This document shows positions 26,552 to 39,692 of a DNA stretch of 64,000 nt, piece after piece. The DNA comes from Paragordius varius (Eukaryota > Nematomorpha): assembly GCA_964247055.1 (NCBI GenBank), contig OZ176056.1, forward strand, positions 248,001-312,000, in the 5' to 3' direction. Numbering within the stretch: position 1 is the stretch's first letter; the number at the start of each line of letters is the position of its first letter. A program made the translations under genes and the position numbers. The notes below the pieces were generated by a model. That model made no database searches, was not told where the DNA came from, and saw only the letters and a program-made list of their open reading frames with translations.

Positions 26552-28949
26552 CATATCCGGTATTTACAACGATACTTTAAAATTAATGTATAAAACTAGT
26601 CGCATCAATACTCAAGTTAAACTTTGTCCTTAAAAATCGAATATTTATCACCGGTGAACAAAATTATTTTTTATACATTCTCTTAGCAAGACTACATCAA
26701 AATATAGAGATAGTTTGACAAACTCTTTCATATCCGATTTTTACAACGATACTTTAAAAATTATGATATTAAACCAGTCGCATCAATACTCAAGTTAAAC
26801 TTTGTCCTTAAAAATCGGATATTGGTCACCGGTGAACAAAATTATTTTTTATACATTCTCTTAGTAGGACTACATCAAAATATAGAGATAGTTTGGCAAA
26901 CTGTTACATATCCGATTTTTACAACGATACTTTAAAAATTAATGTATAAAACTAGTCGCATCAATACTCAAGTTAAACTTTGTCCTTAAAAATCGAATAT
27001 TGGTCACCGGTGAACAAAATTATTTTTTATACATTCTCTTAGCAAGACTACATCAAAATATAGAGATAATTTGACAAACTCTTTCATATCCGATTTTTAC
27101 AACGATACTTTAAAAATTATGGTATTAAACCAGTCGCATCAATACTCAAGTTAAACTTTGTCCTTAAAAATCGGATATTGGTCACCGGTGAACAAAACTA
27201 TTTTTTATACATTCTCTTAGTAAGACTACATCAAAATATAGAGATAATTTGACAAACTCTTTCATATCCGATTTTTACAACGATACTTTAAAAATTAATG
27301 TATTAAACTAGTCGTATCAATAAATCGCATCAATACTCAAGTTAAACTTTGTCCTTAAAAATCGGATATTGGTCACCGGTGAACAAAATCATTTTTTATA
27401 CATTCTCTTAGTAGGACTACATCAAATTATAGAGATAGTTTGGCAAACTGTTTCATATCCGATTTTTACCGATACTTTAAAAATTAATGTATAAAACTAG
27501 TCGCATCAATACTCAAGTTAAACTTTGTCCTTAAAAATCGAATATTGGTCACCGGTGAACAAAATTATTTTTTATACATTCTCTTAGTAAGACTACATTA
27601 AAATATAGAAATAGTTTCACAAACTCTTTCATATCCGATTTTTACAACGATACTTTAAAAATTAATGTATTAAACCAATCGCATCAATTCTCAAGTTAAA
27701 CTTTGTCCTTAAAAATCGGATATTGGTCACCGGTGCACAAATTTATTTTTTATACATTCTCTTAGTAAGACTACATCAAAATATAGAGATAGTTTGACAA
27801 ACTCTTTCATATCCGATTTTTACAACGATACTTTAAAAATTAATGTATAAAACTAGTCGCATCAATACTCAAGTTAAATTTCATCCTTAAAAATCAGATA
27901 TTGGTCACCGGTGAACAAAATAATTTTTTATACATTCTCTTAGTAAGACTACATATAAAAATATAGAGATAGTTTGACAAACTCTTTCATATCCGATTTT
28001 TACAACGATACTTTAAAAATTATGGTATTAAACCAGTCGCATCAATACTCAAGTTAAACTTTGTCCTTAAAAATCGGATATTGGTCACCGGTGCACAAAT
28101 TTATTTTTTATACATTCTCTTAGTAAGACTACATCAAAATATAGAGATAGTTTGGCAAACTGTTTCATATCCGATTTTTACAACGATACTTTAAAAATTA
28201 ATGTATAAAACTAGTCGCATCAATACTCAAGTTAAACTTTATCCTTAAAAATCAGATATTGGTCACCGGTGAACAAAATAATTTTTGATACGTTCTCTTA
28301 GTAAGACTACATATAAAAATATAGAGATAGTTTGACAAACTCTTTCATATCCGATTTTTACAACGATACTTTAAAAATTATGGTATTAAACCAGTCGCAT
28401 CAATACTCAAGTTAAAATTTGTCCTTAAAAATCGGATATTGGTCACCGGTGAACAAAATTATTTTTTATACATTCTCTTAGTAAGACTACATCAAAATAT
28501 GGAAATAGTTTGACAAACTCTTTCATATCCATTTTTACAACGATACTTTAAAAATTATGGTGTTAAACCAGTCGCATCAATACTCAAGTTAAACTTTGTC
28601 CTTAAAAATCGGATATTGGTCACCGGTGAGCAAAACTATTTTTTATACATTCTCTTAGTAAGACTACATCAAACTATAGAGATAGTTTGACAAACTCTTT
28701 CATATCCGATTTTTACAACGATACTTTAAAAATTAATGTATAAAACTAGTCGCATCAATACTCAAGTTAAACTTTATTCTTAAAAATCAGATATTGGTCA
28801 CCGATGAACAAAATAATTTTTTATACATTTTCTTAGTAAGACTACATATAAAAATATAGAGATAGTTTGACAAACTCTTTCATATCCGATTTTTACAACG
28901 ATACTTTAAAAATTATGGTATTAAACCAGTCGCATCAATACTCAAGTTA
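26552..28949 (+). repeat. Diverged mixed monomers
   Basis: This is satellite with more private changes than the HOR blocks. Near 26557 the left arm reads ATATCCGGTATTTA. Near 26645 TATTTATCACC replaces TATTGGTCACC. Near 28286 GATACGTTCTC replaces TATACATTCTC. Near 28528 the left arm lacks one base (CATATCCATTTTT). A 191-bp monomer lies near 27311 and a 176-bp monomer near 27455. No gene or other element is seen. Confidence 0.85.
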
Positions 28950-30680
28950 AAATTTGTCCTTAAAAATGGGATATTGGTCACCGGTGAACAAAATTATTTT
29001 TTATACATTCTCTTAGTAGGACTACATCAAAATATAGAGATAGATTGGCAAACTGTTTCATATCCGATTTTTACCGATACTTTAAAAATTAATGTATAAA
29101 ACTAGCCGCATCAATACTCAAGTTAAACTTTGTCCTTAAAAATCGAATAATGGTCACCGGTGAACAAAATTATTTTTTATACATTCTCTTAGTAAGACTA
29201 CATCAAAATATAGAAATAGTTGACAAACTCTTTCATATCCGATTTTTACAACGATACTTTAAAAATTAATGTATTAAACCAGTCGCATCAATACTAAAGT
29301 TAAACTTTATCCTTAAAAATCGGATATTGGTCACCGGTGAACAAAATAATTTTTTATACATTCTCTTAGTAAGACTACATCAAATTATAGAGATAGTTTG
29401 ACAAACTCTTTCATATCCGATTTTTACAACGATACTTTAAAAATTAATGTATAAAACTAGTCGCATCAATACTCAAGTTAAACTTTGTCCTTAAAAATCG
29501 GATATTGGTCACCGGTGAACAAAACTATTTTTTATACATTCTCTTAGTAAGACTACATCAAAATATAGAGATAATTTGACAAACTCTTTCATATCCGATT
29601 TTTACAACGATACTTTAAAAATTAATGTATAAAACTAGTCGTATCAATAAATCGCATCAATACTCAAGTTAAACTTTGTCCTTATTGGTCACCGGTGAAC
29701 AAAATTATTTTTTATACATTCTCTTAGTAGGACTACATCAAAATATAGAAATAGTTTGACAAACTCTTTCATATCCGATTTTTACAACGATACTTTAAAA
29801 ATTAATGTATTAAACCAGTCGCATCAATACTAAAGTTAAACTTTATCCTTAAAAATCGGATATTGGTCACCGGTGAACAAAATAATTTTTTATACATTCT
29901 CTTAGTAAGACTACATCAAAATATAGAGATAGTTTGACAAACTCTTTCATATCCGATTTTTACAACGATACTTTAAAAATTAATGTATAAAACTAGTCGC
30001 ATCAATACTCAAGTTAAACTTTGTCCTTAAAAATCGGATATTGGTCACCGGTGAACAAAACTATTTTTTATACATTCTCTTAGTAAGACTACATTAAAAT
30101 ATACAAATAGTTTCACAAACTCTTTCATATCCGATTTTCACAACGATACTTTAAAAATTAATGTATTAAACCAATCGCATCAATACTCAAGTTTAACTTT
30201 GTCCTTAAAAATCGGATATTGGTCACCGGTGAGCAAAACTATTTTTTATACATTCTCTTAGTAAGACTACATCAAACTATCGAGATAATTTGACAAACTC
30301 TTTCAAATCCGATTTTTACAACGATACTTTAAAAATTAATGTATAAAACTAGTCGTATCAATAAATCGCATCAATACTCAAGTTAAACTTTATCCTTAAA
30401 AATCAGATATTGGTCACCGGTGAACAAAATAATTTTTGATACGTTCTCTTAGTAAGACTACATATAAAAATATAGAGATAGTTTGACAAACTCTTTCATA
30501 TCCGATTTTTACAACGATACTTTAAAAATTATGGTATTAAACCAGTCGCATCAATACTCAAGTTAAACTTTATCCTTAAAAATGGGATATTGGTCACCGG
30601 TGAACAAAATTATTCTTTATACATTCTCTTAGTAAGACTACATCAAAATATAGAAATAGTTTGACAAACTCTTTCATATC
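28950..30680 (+). repeat. ~2-kb HOR, left copy (diverged)
   Basis: This copy matches about 30934-32490. The offset is 1,984-1,985 bp at the left and 1,807 bp further right, because the second copy lacks one monomer. Shared markers are AAATGGGATATTGG, TAGATTGGCAAAC (29059 against 31043), TCGAATAATGG, a 12-bp loss at CCTTATTGGTCACC (29685 against 31670), GATACGTTCTC (30443 against 32250), CTATCGAGATAAT with CAAATCCG (30304 against 32111) and TATTCTTTATAC. Confidence 0.82.
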
Positions 30681-30933
30681 CATTTTTACAACGATACTTT
30701 AAAAATTATGGTATTAAACCAGTCGCATCAATACTCAAGTTAAACTTTGTCCTTAAAAATCGGATATTGGTCACCGGTGAGCAAAACTATTTTTTATACA
30801 TTCTCTTAGTAAGACTACATCAAACTATCGAGATAATTTGACAAACTCTTTCAAATCCGATTTTTACAACGATACTTTAAAAATTAATGTATAAAACTAG
30901 TCGTATCAATAAATCGCATCAATACTCAAGTTA

Positions 30934-32490
30934 AACTTTGTCCTTAAAAATGGGATATTGGTCACCGGTGAACAAAATTATTTTTTATACATTCTCTTAG
31001 TAGGACTACATCAAAATATAGAGATAGATTGGCAAACTGTTTCATATCCGATTTTTACCGATACTTTAAAAATTAATGTATAAAACTAGCCGCAGCAATA
31101 CTCAAGTTAAACTTTGTCCTTAAAAATCGAATAATGGTCACCGGTGAACAAAATTATTTTTTATACATTCTCTTAGTAAGACTACATCAAAATATAGAAA
31201 TAGTTTGACAAACTCTTTCATATCCGATTTTTACAACGATACTTTAAAAATTAATGTATTAAACCAGTCGCATCAATACTAAAGTTAAACTTTATCCTTA
31301 AAAATCGGATATTGGTCACCGGTGAACAAAATAATTTTTTATACATTCTCTTAGTAAGACTACATCAAAATATAGAGATAGTTTGACAAACTCTTTCATA
31401 TCCGATTTTTACAACGATACTTTAAAAATTAATGTATAAAACTAGTCGCATCAATACTCAAGTTAAACTTTGTCCTTAAAAATCGGATATTGGTCACCGG
31501 TGAACAAAACTATTTTTTATACATTCTCTTAGTAAGACTACATCAAAATATAGAGATAATTTGACAAACTCTTTCATATCCGATTTTTACAACGATACTT
31601 TAAAAATTAATGTATAAAACTAGTCGTATCAATAAATCGCATCAATACTCAAGTTAAACTTTGTCCTTATTGGTCACCGGTGAACAAAATTATTTTTTAT
31701 ACATTCTCTTAGTAGGACTACATCAAAATATAGAAATAGTTTGACAAACTCTTTCATATCCGATTTTTACAACGATACTTTAAAAATTAATGTATTAAAC
31801 CAGTCGCATCAATACTCAAGTTAAACTTTGTCCTTAAAAATCGGATATTGGTCACCGGTGAACAAAACTATTTTTTATACATTCTCTTAGTAAGACTACA
31901 TTAAAATATAGAAATAGTTTCACAAACTCTTTCATATCCGATTTTTACAACGATACTTTAAAAATTAATGTATTAAACCAATCGCATCAATACTCAAGTT
32001 AAACTTTGTCCTTAAAAATCGGATATTGGTCACCGGTGAGCAAAACTATTTTTTATACATTCTCTTAGTAAGACTACATCAAACTATCGAGATAATTTGA
32101 CAAACTCTTTCAAATCCGATTTTTACAACGATACTTTAAAAATTAATGTATAAAACTAGTCGTAATAATAAATCGCATCAATACTCAAGTTAAACTGTAT
32201 CCTTAAAAATCAGATATTGGTCACCGGTGAACAAAATAATTTTTGATACGTTCTCTTAGTAAGACTACATATAAAAATAAAGAGATAGTTTGACAAACTC
32301 TTTCATATCCGATTTTTACAACGATACTTTAAAAATTATGGTATTAAACCAGTCGCATCAATACTCAAGTTAAACTTTATCCTTAAAAATGGGATATTGG
32401 TCACCGGTGAACAAAATTATTCTTTATACATTCTCTTAGTAAGACTACATCAAAATATAGAAATAGTTTGACAAACTCTTTCATATCCGA
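30934..32490 (+). repeat. ~2-kb HOR, right copy (one monomer shorter)
   Basis: This is the partner of 28950-30680 with the same marker order. Differences include GCCGCAGCAATAC near 31091 against GCCGCATCAATAC, an altered 191-bp insertion near 32161 (CGTAATAATAAATCG), AAACTGTATCC near 32195 and AATAAAGAGATAG near 32278. The spread of differences suggests an older or less homogenised duplication than those at 1-5335 or 18622-21860. Confidence 0.8.
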
Positions 32491-33120
32491 TTTTTACAAC
32501 GATACTTTAAAAATTAATGTATTAAACTAGTCGCATCAAAACTCAAGCTAAACATTGTAGTTAAAAATCGGATATTGGTCACCGGTGAACAAAACTATTT
32601 TTTATACATTCTCTTAGTAAGACTACATCAAAATATAGAGATAGTTTGACAAACTCTTTCATATCCGATTTTTACAACGATACTTTAAAAATTAATGTAT
32701 AAAACTAGTCGTATCAATACTCAAGTTAAACTTTGTCCTTAAAAATCGGATATTGGTCACCGGTGAACAAAATTATTTTTTTTACATTCTCTTAGTAAGA
32801 CTACAGCAAAATATAGAAATAGTTTGCTAACTCTTTCATATCCGATTTTTACAACGATATTTAAAAATTAATGTATAAAACTAGTCGCATCAATACTCAA
32901 GTTAAACTTTGTCCTTAAAAATCGGATATTGGTCACCGGTGAACAAAATTATTTTTATACATTCTCTTAGTAAGACTACATCAAAAGATAGAAATAGTTT
33001 GACAAACTCTTTCAAATCCGATTTTTACAACGATACTTTAAAAATTAATGCATAAAACTAGTCGCATCAATACTCAAGTTAAACTTTGTCCTTAAAAATC
33101 GAATATTGGTCACCGGTGAA
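32491..33120 (+). repeat. Diverged monomers between HOR blocks
   Basis: This stretch includes one of the most diverged segments in the window, at 32530-32570: CAAAACTCAAGCTAAACATTG then TAGTT, with five substitutions in about 35 bp. A shortened CGATATTTAAAAATT follows near 32857. ACAGCAAAATATAG with TTTGCTAACTC near 32804 is a marker seen again at 39484, 41645 and (altered) 47061. Confidence 0.82.
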
Positions 33121-35690
33121 CAAAATAATTTTTTATACATTCTCTTAGTAAGACTACATATAAAAATATAGAGATAGTTTGACAAACTCTTTCATATCCG
33201 ATTTTTACAACGATACTTTAAAAATTAATGTATAAAACTAGTCGCATCAATGCTCAAGTTAAACTTTATCCTTAAAAATCAGATATTGGTCACCGGTGAA
33301 CAAAATAATTTTTTATACATTTTCTTAGTAAGACTACATATAAAAATATAGAGATAGTTTGACAAACTCTTTCATATCCGATTTTTACAACGATACTTTA
33401 AAAATTATGGTATTGAACCAGTCGCATCAATACTCAAGTTAAACTTTGTCCTTAAAAATCGGATATTGGTCACCGGTGAACAAAATTATTTTTTATACAT
33501 TCTCTTAGTCAGGCTACATCAAAATATAGAAATAGTTTGACAAACTCTTTCATATCCGAATTTTACAACGATACTTTAAAAATTAATGTATAAAACTAGT
33601 CGTATCAATAAATCGCATCAATACTCAAGTTAAACTTTGTCCTTAAAAATCGGATATTGGTCACCGGTGAACAAAATTATTTTTTATACATTCTCTTAGT
33701 AGGACTACATCAAAATATAGAGATAGTTTGGCAAACTGTTTCATATCCGATTTTTACCGATACTTTAAAAATTAATGTATAAAACTAGTCGCATCAATAC
33801 TCAAGTTAAACTTTGTCCTTAAAAATCGAATATTGGTCACCGGTGAACAAAATTATTTTTTATACATTCTCTTAGTAGGACTACATCAAAATATAGAGAT
33901 AGTTTGGCAAACTGTTACATATCCGATTTTTACAACGATACTTTAAAAATTAATGTATAAAACTAGTCGCATCAATACTCAAGTTAAACTTTGTCCTTAA
34001 AAATCGGATATTGGTCACCGGTGAACAAAATTATTTTTTATACATTCTCTTAGTAAGACTACATCAAAATATAGAAATAGTTTGACAAACTCTTTCATAT
34101 CCGATTTTTACAACGATACTTTAATAATTAATGTATAAAACTAGTCGCATCAATACTCAAGTTAAACTTTGTCCTTAAAAATCGGATATTGGTCACCGGT
34201 GAACAAAATTATTTTTTATACATTCTCTTAGTAAGACTACATCAAAATATAGAAATAGTTTGACAAACTCTTTCATATCCGATTTTTACAACGATACTTT
34301 AAAAATTAATGTATAAAACTAGTCGCATCAATACTCAAGTTAAACTTTATCCTTAAAAATCAGATATTGGTCACCGGTGAACAAAATAATTTTTTATACA
34401 TTCTCTTAGTAAGACTACATATAAAAATATAGAGATAGTTTGACAAACTCTTTCATATCCGATTTTTACAACGATACTTTAAAAATTAATGTATAAAACT
34501 AGTCGCATCAATGCTCAAGTTAAACTTTATCCTTAAAAATCAGATATTGGTCACCGGTGAACAAAATAATTTTTTATACATTTTCTTAGTAAGACTAGAT
34601 ATAAAAATATAGAGATAGTTTGACAAACTCTTTCATATCCGATTTTTACAACGATACTTTAAAAATTATGGTATTGAACCAGTCGCATCAATACTCAAGT
34701 TAAACTTTGTCCTTAAAAATCGGATATTGGTCACCGGTGAACAAAATTATTTTTTATACATTCTCTTAGTAAGGCTACATCAAAATATAGAAATAGTTTG
34801 ACAAACTCTTTCATATCCGATTTTTACAACGATACTTTAAAAATTAATGTATAAAACTAGTCGTATCAATAAATCGCATCAATACTCAAGTTAAACTTTG
34901 TCCTTAAAAATCGGATATTGGTCACCGGTGAACAAAATTATTTTTTATACATTCTCTTAGTAGGACTACATCAAAATATAGAGATAGTTTGGCAAACTGT
35001 TTCATATCCGATTTTTACCGATACTTTAAAAATTAATGTATAAAACTAGTCGCATCAATACTCAAGTTAAACTTTGTCCTTAAAAATCGAATATTGGTCA
35101 CCGGTGAACAAAATTATTTTTTATACATTCTCTTAGTAGGACTACATCAAAATATAGAGATAGTTTGGCAAACTGTTACATATCCGATTTTTACAACGAT
35201 ACTTTAAAAATTAATGTATAAAACTAGTCGCATCGATACTCAAGTTAAACTTTGTCCTTAAAAATCGAATATTGGTCACCGGTGAACAAAATTATTTTTT
35301 ATACATTCTCTTAGTAAGACTACATCAAAATATAGAGATAATTTGGCAAACTCTTTCATATCCGATTTTTACAACGATACTTTAAAAATTAATGTATAAA
35401 ACTAGTCGTATCAATAAATCGCATCAATACTCAAGTTAAACTTTGTCCTTAAAAATCGGATATTGGTCACCGGTGAACAAAATTATTTTTTATACATTCT
35501 CTTAGTAGGACTACATCAAAATATAGAGATAGTTTGGCAAACTGTTTCATATCCGATTTTTACCGATACTTTAAAAATTAATGTATAAAACTAGTCGCAT
35601 CAATACTCAAGTTAAACTTTGTCCTTAAAAATCGAATATTGGTCACCGGTGAACAAAATTATTTTTTATACATTCTCTTAGTAAGACTAC
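33121..35690 (+). repeat. Remote near-identical copy of 15661-18230
   Basis: About 2.57 kb aligns to HOR copy C at a constant offset of 17,460 bp, with all its markers: TAGTCAGGC (33510), ACTAGAT (34598) and GCATCGATAC (35235). I saw only three differences: AATG against AATA near 33210, CCGAATTTTAC against CCGATTTTTAC near 33560, and ACTTTAAAAATT against ACTTAAAAAATT near 33577. On both flanks the match ends abruptly in diverged monomers. At two of the three sites the base here equals that in HOR copies A or B, so the source may be an older version of the HOR rather than present copy C. Confidence 0.9.
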
Positions 35691-37357
35691 AGCAAAATAT
35701 AGAAATAGTTTGACAAACTCTTTCATATCCGATTTTTACAACGATACTTTAAAAATTAATGTATTAAACCAGTCGCATCAATACTCAAGTTAAATTTTGT
35801 CCTTAAAAATCGGATATTGGTCACCGGTGCACAAATTTATTTTTTATACATTCTCTTAGTAAGACTACATCAAAATATAGAGATAGTTTGACAAACTCTT
35901 TCATTTCCGATTTTTACAACGATACTTTAAAAATTAATGTATAAAACTAGTCGCATCAATACTCAAGTTAAATTTTATCCTTAAAAATCAGATATTGGTC
36001 ACCGGTGAACAAAATAATTTTTTATACATTCTCTTAGTAAGACTACATATAAAAATATAGAGATAGTTTGACAAACTCTTTCATATCCGATTTTTACAAC
36101 GATACTTTAAAAATTAGATATTTATTAAACCAGTCGCATCAATACTAAAGTTAAACTTTGTCCTTAAAAATCGGATATTGGTCACCGGTGCACAAATTTA
36201 TTTTTTATATATTCTCTTAGTAAGACTACATCAAAATATAGAGATAGTTTGACAAACTCTTTCATATCCGATTTTTACAACGATACTTTAAAAATTAATG
36301 TATAAAACTAGTCGTATCAATACTCAAGTTAAACTTTATCCTTAGAAATCGGATATTGGTCACCGGTGAACAAAATAATTTTTTATACATTCTCTTAGTA
36401 AGACTACATCAAAATATAGAAATAGTTTGGCAAACTGTTTCATATCCGATTTTTAAAACGATACTTTAAAAATTAATGTATAAAACTAGTCGTATCAATA
36501 AATCGCATCAATACTCAAGTTAAACTTTGTCCTTACAAATCAGATATTGGTCACCGGTGAACAAAATAATTTTTATACATTCTCTTAGTAAGACTACATA
36601 TAAAAATATAGAGATAGTTTGACAAACTCTTTCATATCCGATTTTTACAACGATACTTTAAAAATTAATGTATAAAACTAGTCGTATCAATAAATCGCAT
36701 CAATACTCAAGTTAAACTTTGTCCTTAAAAATCGGATATTGGTCACCGGTGAACAAAACTATTTTTTATACATTCTCTTAGTAAGACTACATCAAAATAT
36801 AGAGATAATTTGACAAATTCTTTCATATCCGATTTTTACAACGATACTTTAAAAATTAATGTATAAAACTAGTCGTATCAATACTCAAGTTAAACTTTGT
36901 CCTTAAAAATCGGATATTGGTCACCGGTGAACAAAATTATTTTTTATACATTCTCTTAGTAAGACTATATCAAAATATAGAAATAGTTTGGCAAACTGTT
37001 TCATATCCGATTTTTACAACGATACTTTAAAAATTAATGTATAAAACTAGTCGCATCAATACTCAAGTTAAACTTTGTCCTTAAAAATCGAATATTGGTC
37101 ACCGTTGAACAAAATTATTTTTTTTACATTCTCTTTGTAAGACTACATCAAAATATAGAAATAGTTTGACAAACTCTTTCATATCCGATTTTTACAACGA
37201 TACTTTAAAAATTAATGTATAAAACTAGTCGCATCAATACTCAAGTTAAACTTTGTCCTTAAAAATCGAATATTGGTCACCGGTGAACAAAATTATTTTT
37301 TATACATTCTCTTAGTAAGACTACATCAAAATATAGAAATAGTTTGACAAACTCTTT
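35691..37357 (+). repeat. Diverged mixed monomers
   Basis: This is satellite only. Odd points are ATTAGATATTTATTAAACC near 36115 (3 bases longer than the usual ATTATGGTATTAAACC), TTTTTAAAACGATAC near 36455, GACTATATC near 36966 (a marker repeated at 38034 and 40190), and CACCGTTGAAC with CTCTTTGTAAG near 37103-37135. No 176-bp monomer is seen from here to the end of the window. Confidence 0.85.
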
Positions 37358-39692
37358 CATATCCGATTTTTACAATGATACTTTAAAAATTAATGTATTA
37401 AACCAGTCGCATCAATACTCAAGTTAAACTTTGTCCTTAAAAATGGGATATTGGTCACCGGTGAACAAAATAATTTTTTATACATTCTCTTTGTAAGACT
37501 ACATCAAAATATAGAAATAGTTTGACAAACTCTTTCATATCCGATTTTTACAACGATACTTTAAAAATTAATGTATTAAACCAATCGCATCAATACTCAA
37601 GTTAAACTTTGTCCTTAAAAATCGAATATTGGTCACCGGTGCACAAATTTATTTTTTATACATTCTCTTAGTAAGACTACATCAAAATATAGAGATAGTT
37701 TGACAAACTCTTTCATATCCGATTTTTACAACGATACTTTAAAAATTATGGTATTAAACCAGTCGCATCAATACTCAAGTTAAAATTTGTCCTTAAAAAT
37801 TGAATATTGGTCACCGGTGAACAAAACTATTTTTTATACATTCTCTTAGTAAGACTACATCAAAATATAGAGATAATTTGACAAATTCTTTCATATCCGA
37901 TTTTTACAACGATACTTTAAAAATTAATGTATAAAACTAGTCGTATCAATACTCAAGTTAAACTTTGTCCTTAAAAATCGGATATTGGTCACCGGTGAAC
38001 AAAATTATTTTTTATACATTCTCTTAGTAAGACTATATCAAAATATAGAAATAGTTTGGCAAACTGTTTCATATCCGATTTTTACAACGATACTTTAAAA
38101 ATTAATGTATAAAACTAGTCATAAATCGCATCAATACTCAAGTTAAACTTTGTCCTTAAAAATCGGATATTGGTCACCGGTGAACAAAATTATTTTTTAT
38201 ACATTCTCTTAGTAGGACTACATCAAAATATAGAGATAGTTTGGCAAACTGTTTCATATCCGATTTTTACAACGATACTTTAAAAATTAATGTATAAAAC
38301 TAGTCGCATCAATACTCAAGTTAAACTTTGTCCTTAAAAATCGAATATTGGTCACTGGTGAACAAAATTATTTTTTATACATTCTCTTAGTAAGACTACA
38401 TCAAAATATAGAAATAGTTTGACAAACTCTTTCATATCCGATTTTTACAACGATACTTAAAAAATTAATGTATTAAACCAGTCGCATCAATACTCAAGTT
38501 AAACTTTGTCCTTAAAAATCGGATATTGGTCACCGGTGCACAAATTTATTTTTTATACATTCTCTTAGTAAGACTACATCAAAATATAGAGATAGTTTGA
38601 CAAACTCTTTCATATCCGATTTTTACAACGATACTTTAAAAATTAATGTATAAAACTAGTCGCATCAATACTCAAGTTAAACTTTATCCTTAAAAATCAG
38701 ATATTGGTCACCGGTGAACAAAATAATTTTTTATACATTCTCTTAGTAAGACTACATATAAAAATATAGAGATAGTTTGACAAACTCTTTCATATCCGAT
38801 TTTTACAACGATACTTTAAAAATTAATGTATAAAACTAGTCGTATCAATAAATCGCATCAATACTCAAGTTAAACTTTGTCCTTAAAAATCGGATATTGG
38901 TCACCGGTGAACAAAATTATTTTTTTTACATTCTCTTAGTAGGACTACATCAAAATATAGAGATAGTTTGGCTAACTGTTTCATATCCGATTTTTACAAC
39001 GATACTTTAAAAATTAATGTATAAAACTAGTCGCATCAATACTCAAGTTAAACTTTGTCCTTAAAAATCGGATATTGGTCACCGGTAAACAAAACTATTT
39101 TTTATACATTCTCTTAGCAAGACTACATCAAAATATAGAGATAGGTTTGAAAAAATCTTTCATATACGATTTTTCCAACGATACTTTAAAAATTATGGTA
39201 TTAAACCTGTCGCATCAATACTCAAGTTAAACTTTGTCCTTAAAAATCTGATATTGGTCACCGGTGAACAAAACTATTTTTTATACATTCTCTTAGTAAG
39301 ACTACATCAAAATATAGAGATAGTTTGACAAACTCTTTCATATCCGATTTTTACAACGATACTTTAAAAATTAATGTATAAAACTAGTCGTATCAATACT
39401 CAAGTTAAACTTTGTCCTTAAAAACCGGATATTGGTCACCGGTGAACAAAATTATTTTTTTACATTCTCTTAGTAAGACTACAGCAAAATATAGAAATAG
39501 TTTGCTAACTCTTTCATATCCGATTTTTACAACGATACTTTAAAAATTAATGTATAAAACTAGTCGCATCAATACTCAAGTTAAACTTTGTCCTTAAAAA
39601 TCGGATATTGGTCACCGGTGAACAAAATTATTTTTTATACATTCTCTTAGTAAGACTACATCAAAATATAGAAATAGTTTGACAAACTCTTT
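37358..39692 (+). repeat. 2.16-2.34 kb HOR, copy 1
   Basis: This copy pairs with 39693-41750. The offset is 2,335 bp at the left end (ACAATGATAC 37376 against 39711) and 2,156-2,162 bp after one monomer is lost from the second copy. Shared markers are AAATGGGATATTGG, AAAATTGAATATTGG (37801 against 39957), GACTATATC, CACTGGTGAAC (38356 against 40518), ATACTTAAAAAATT, GGCTAACTGTTTC, TTGAAAAAATCTTTCATATACG (39161 against 41322) and AACCTGTCGC. This copy has a 6-bp loss in its 191-type monomer near 38120 and one extra G near 39144. Confidence 0.82.
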
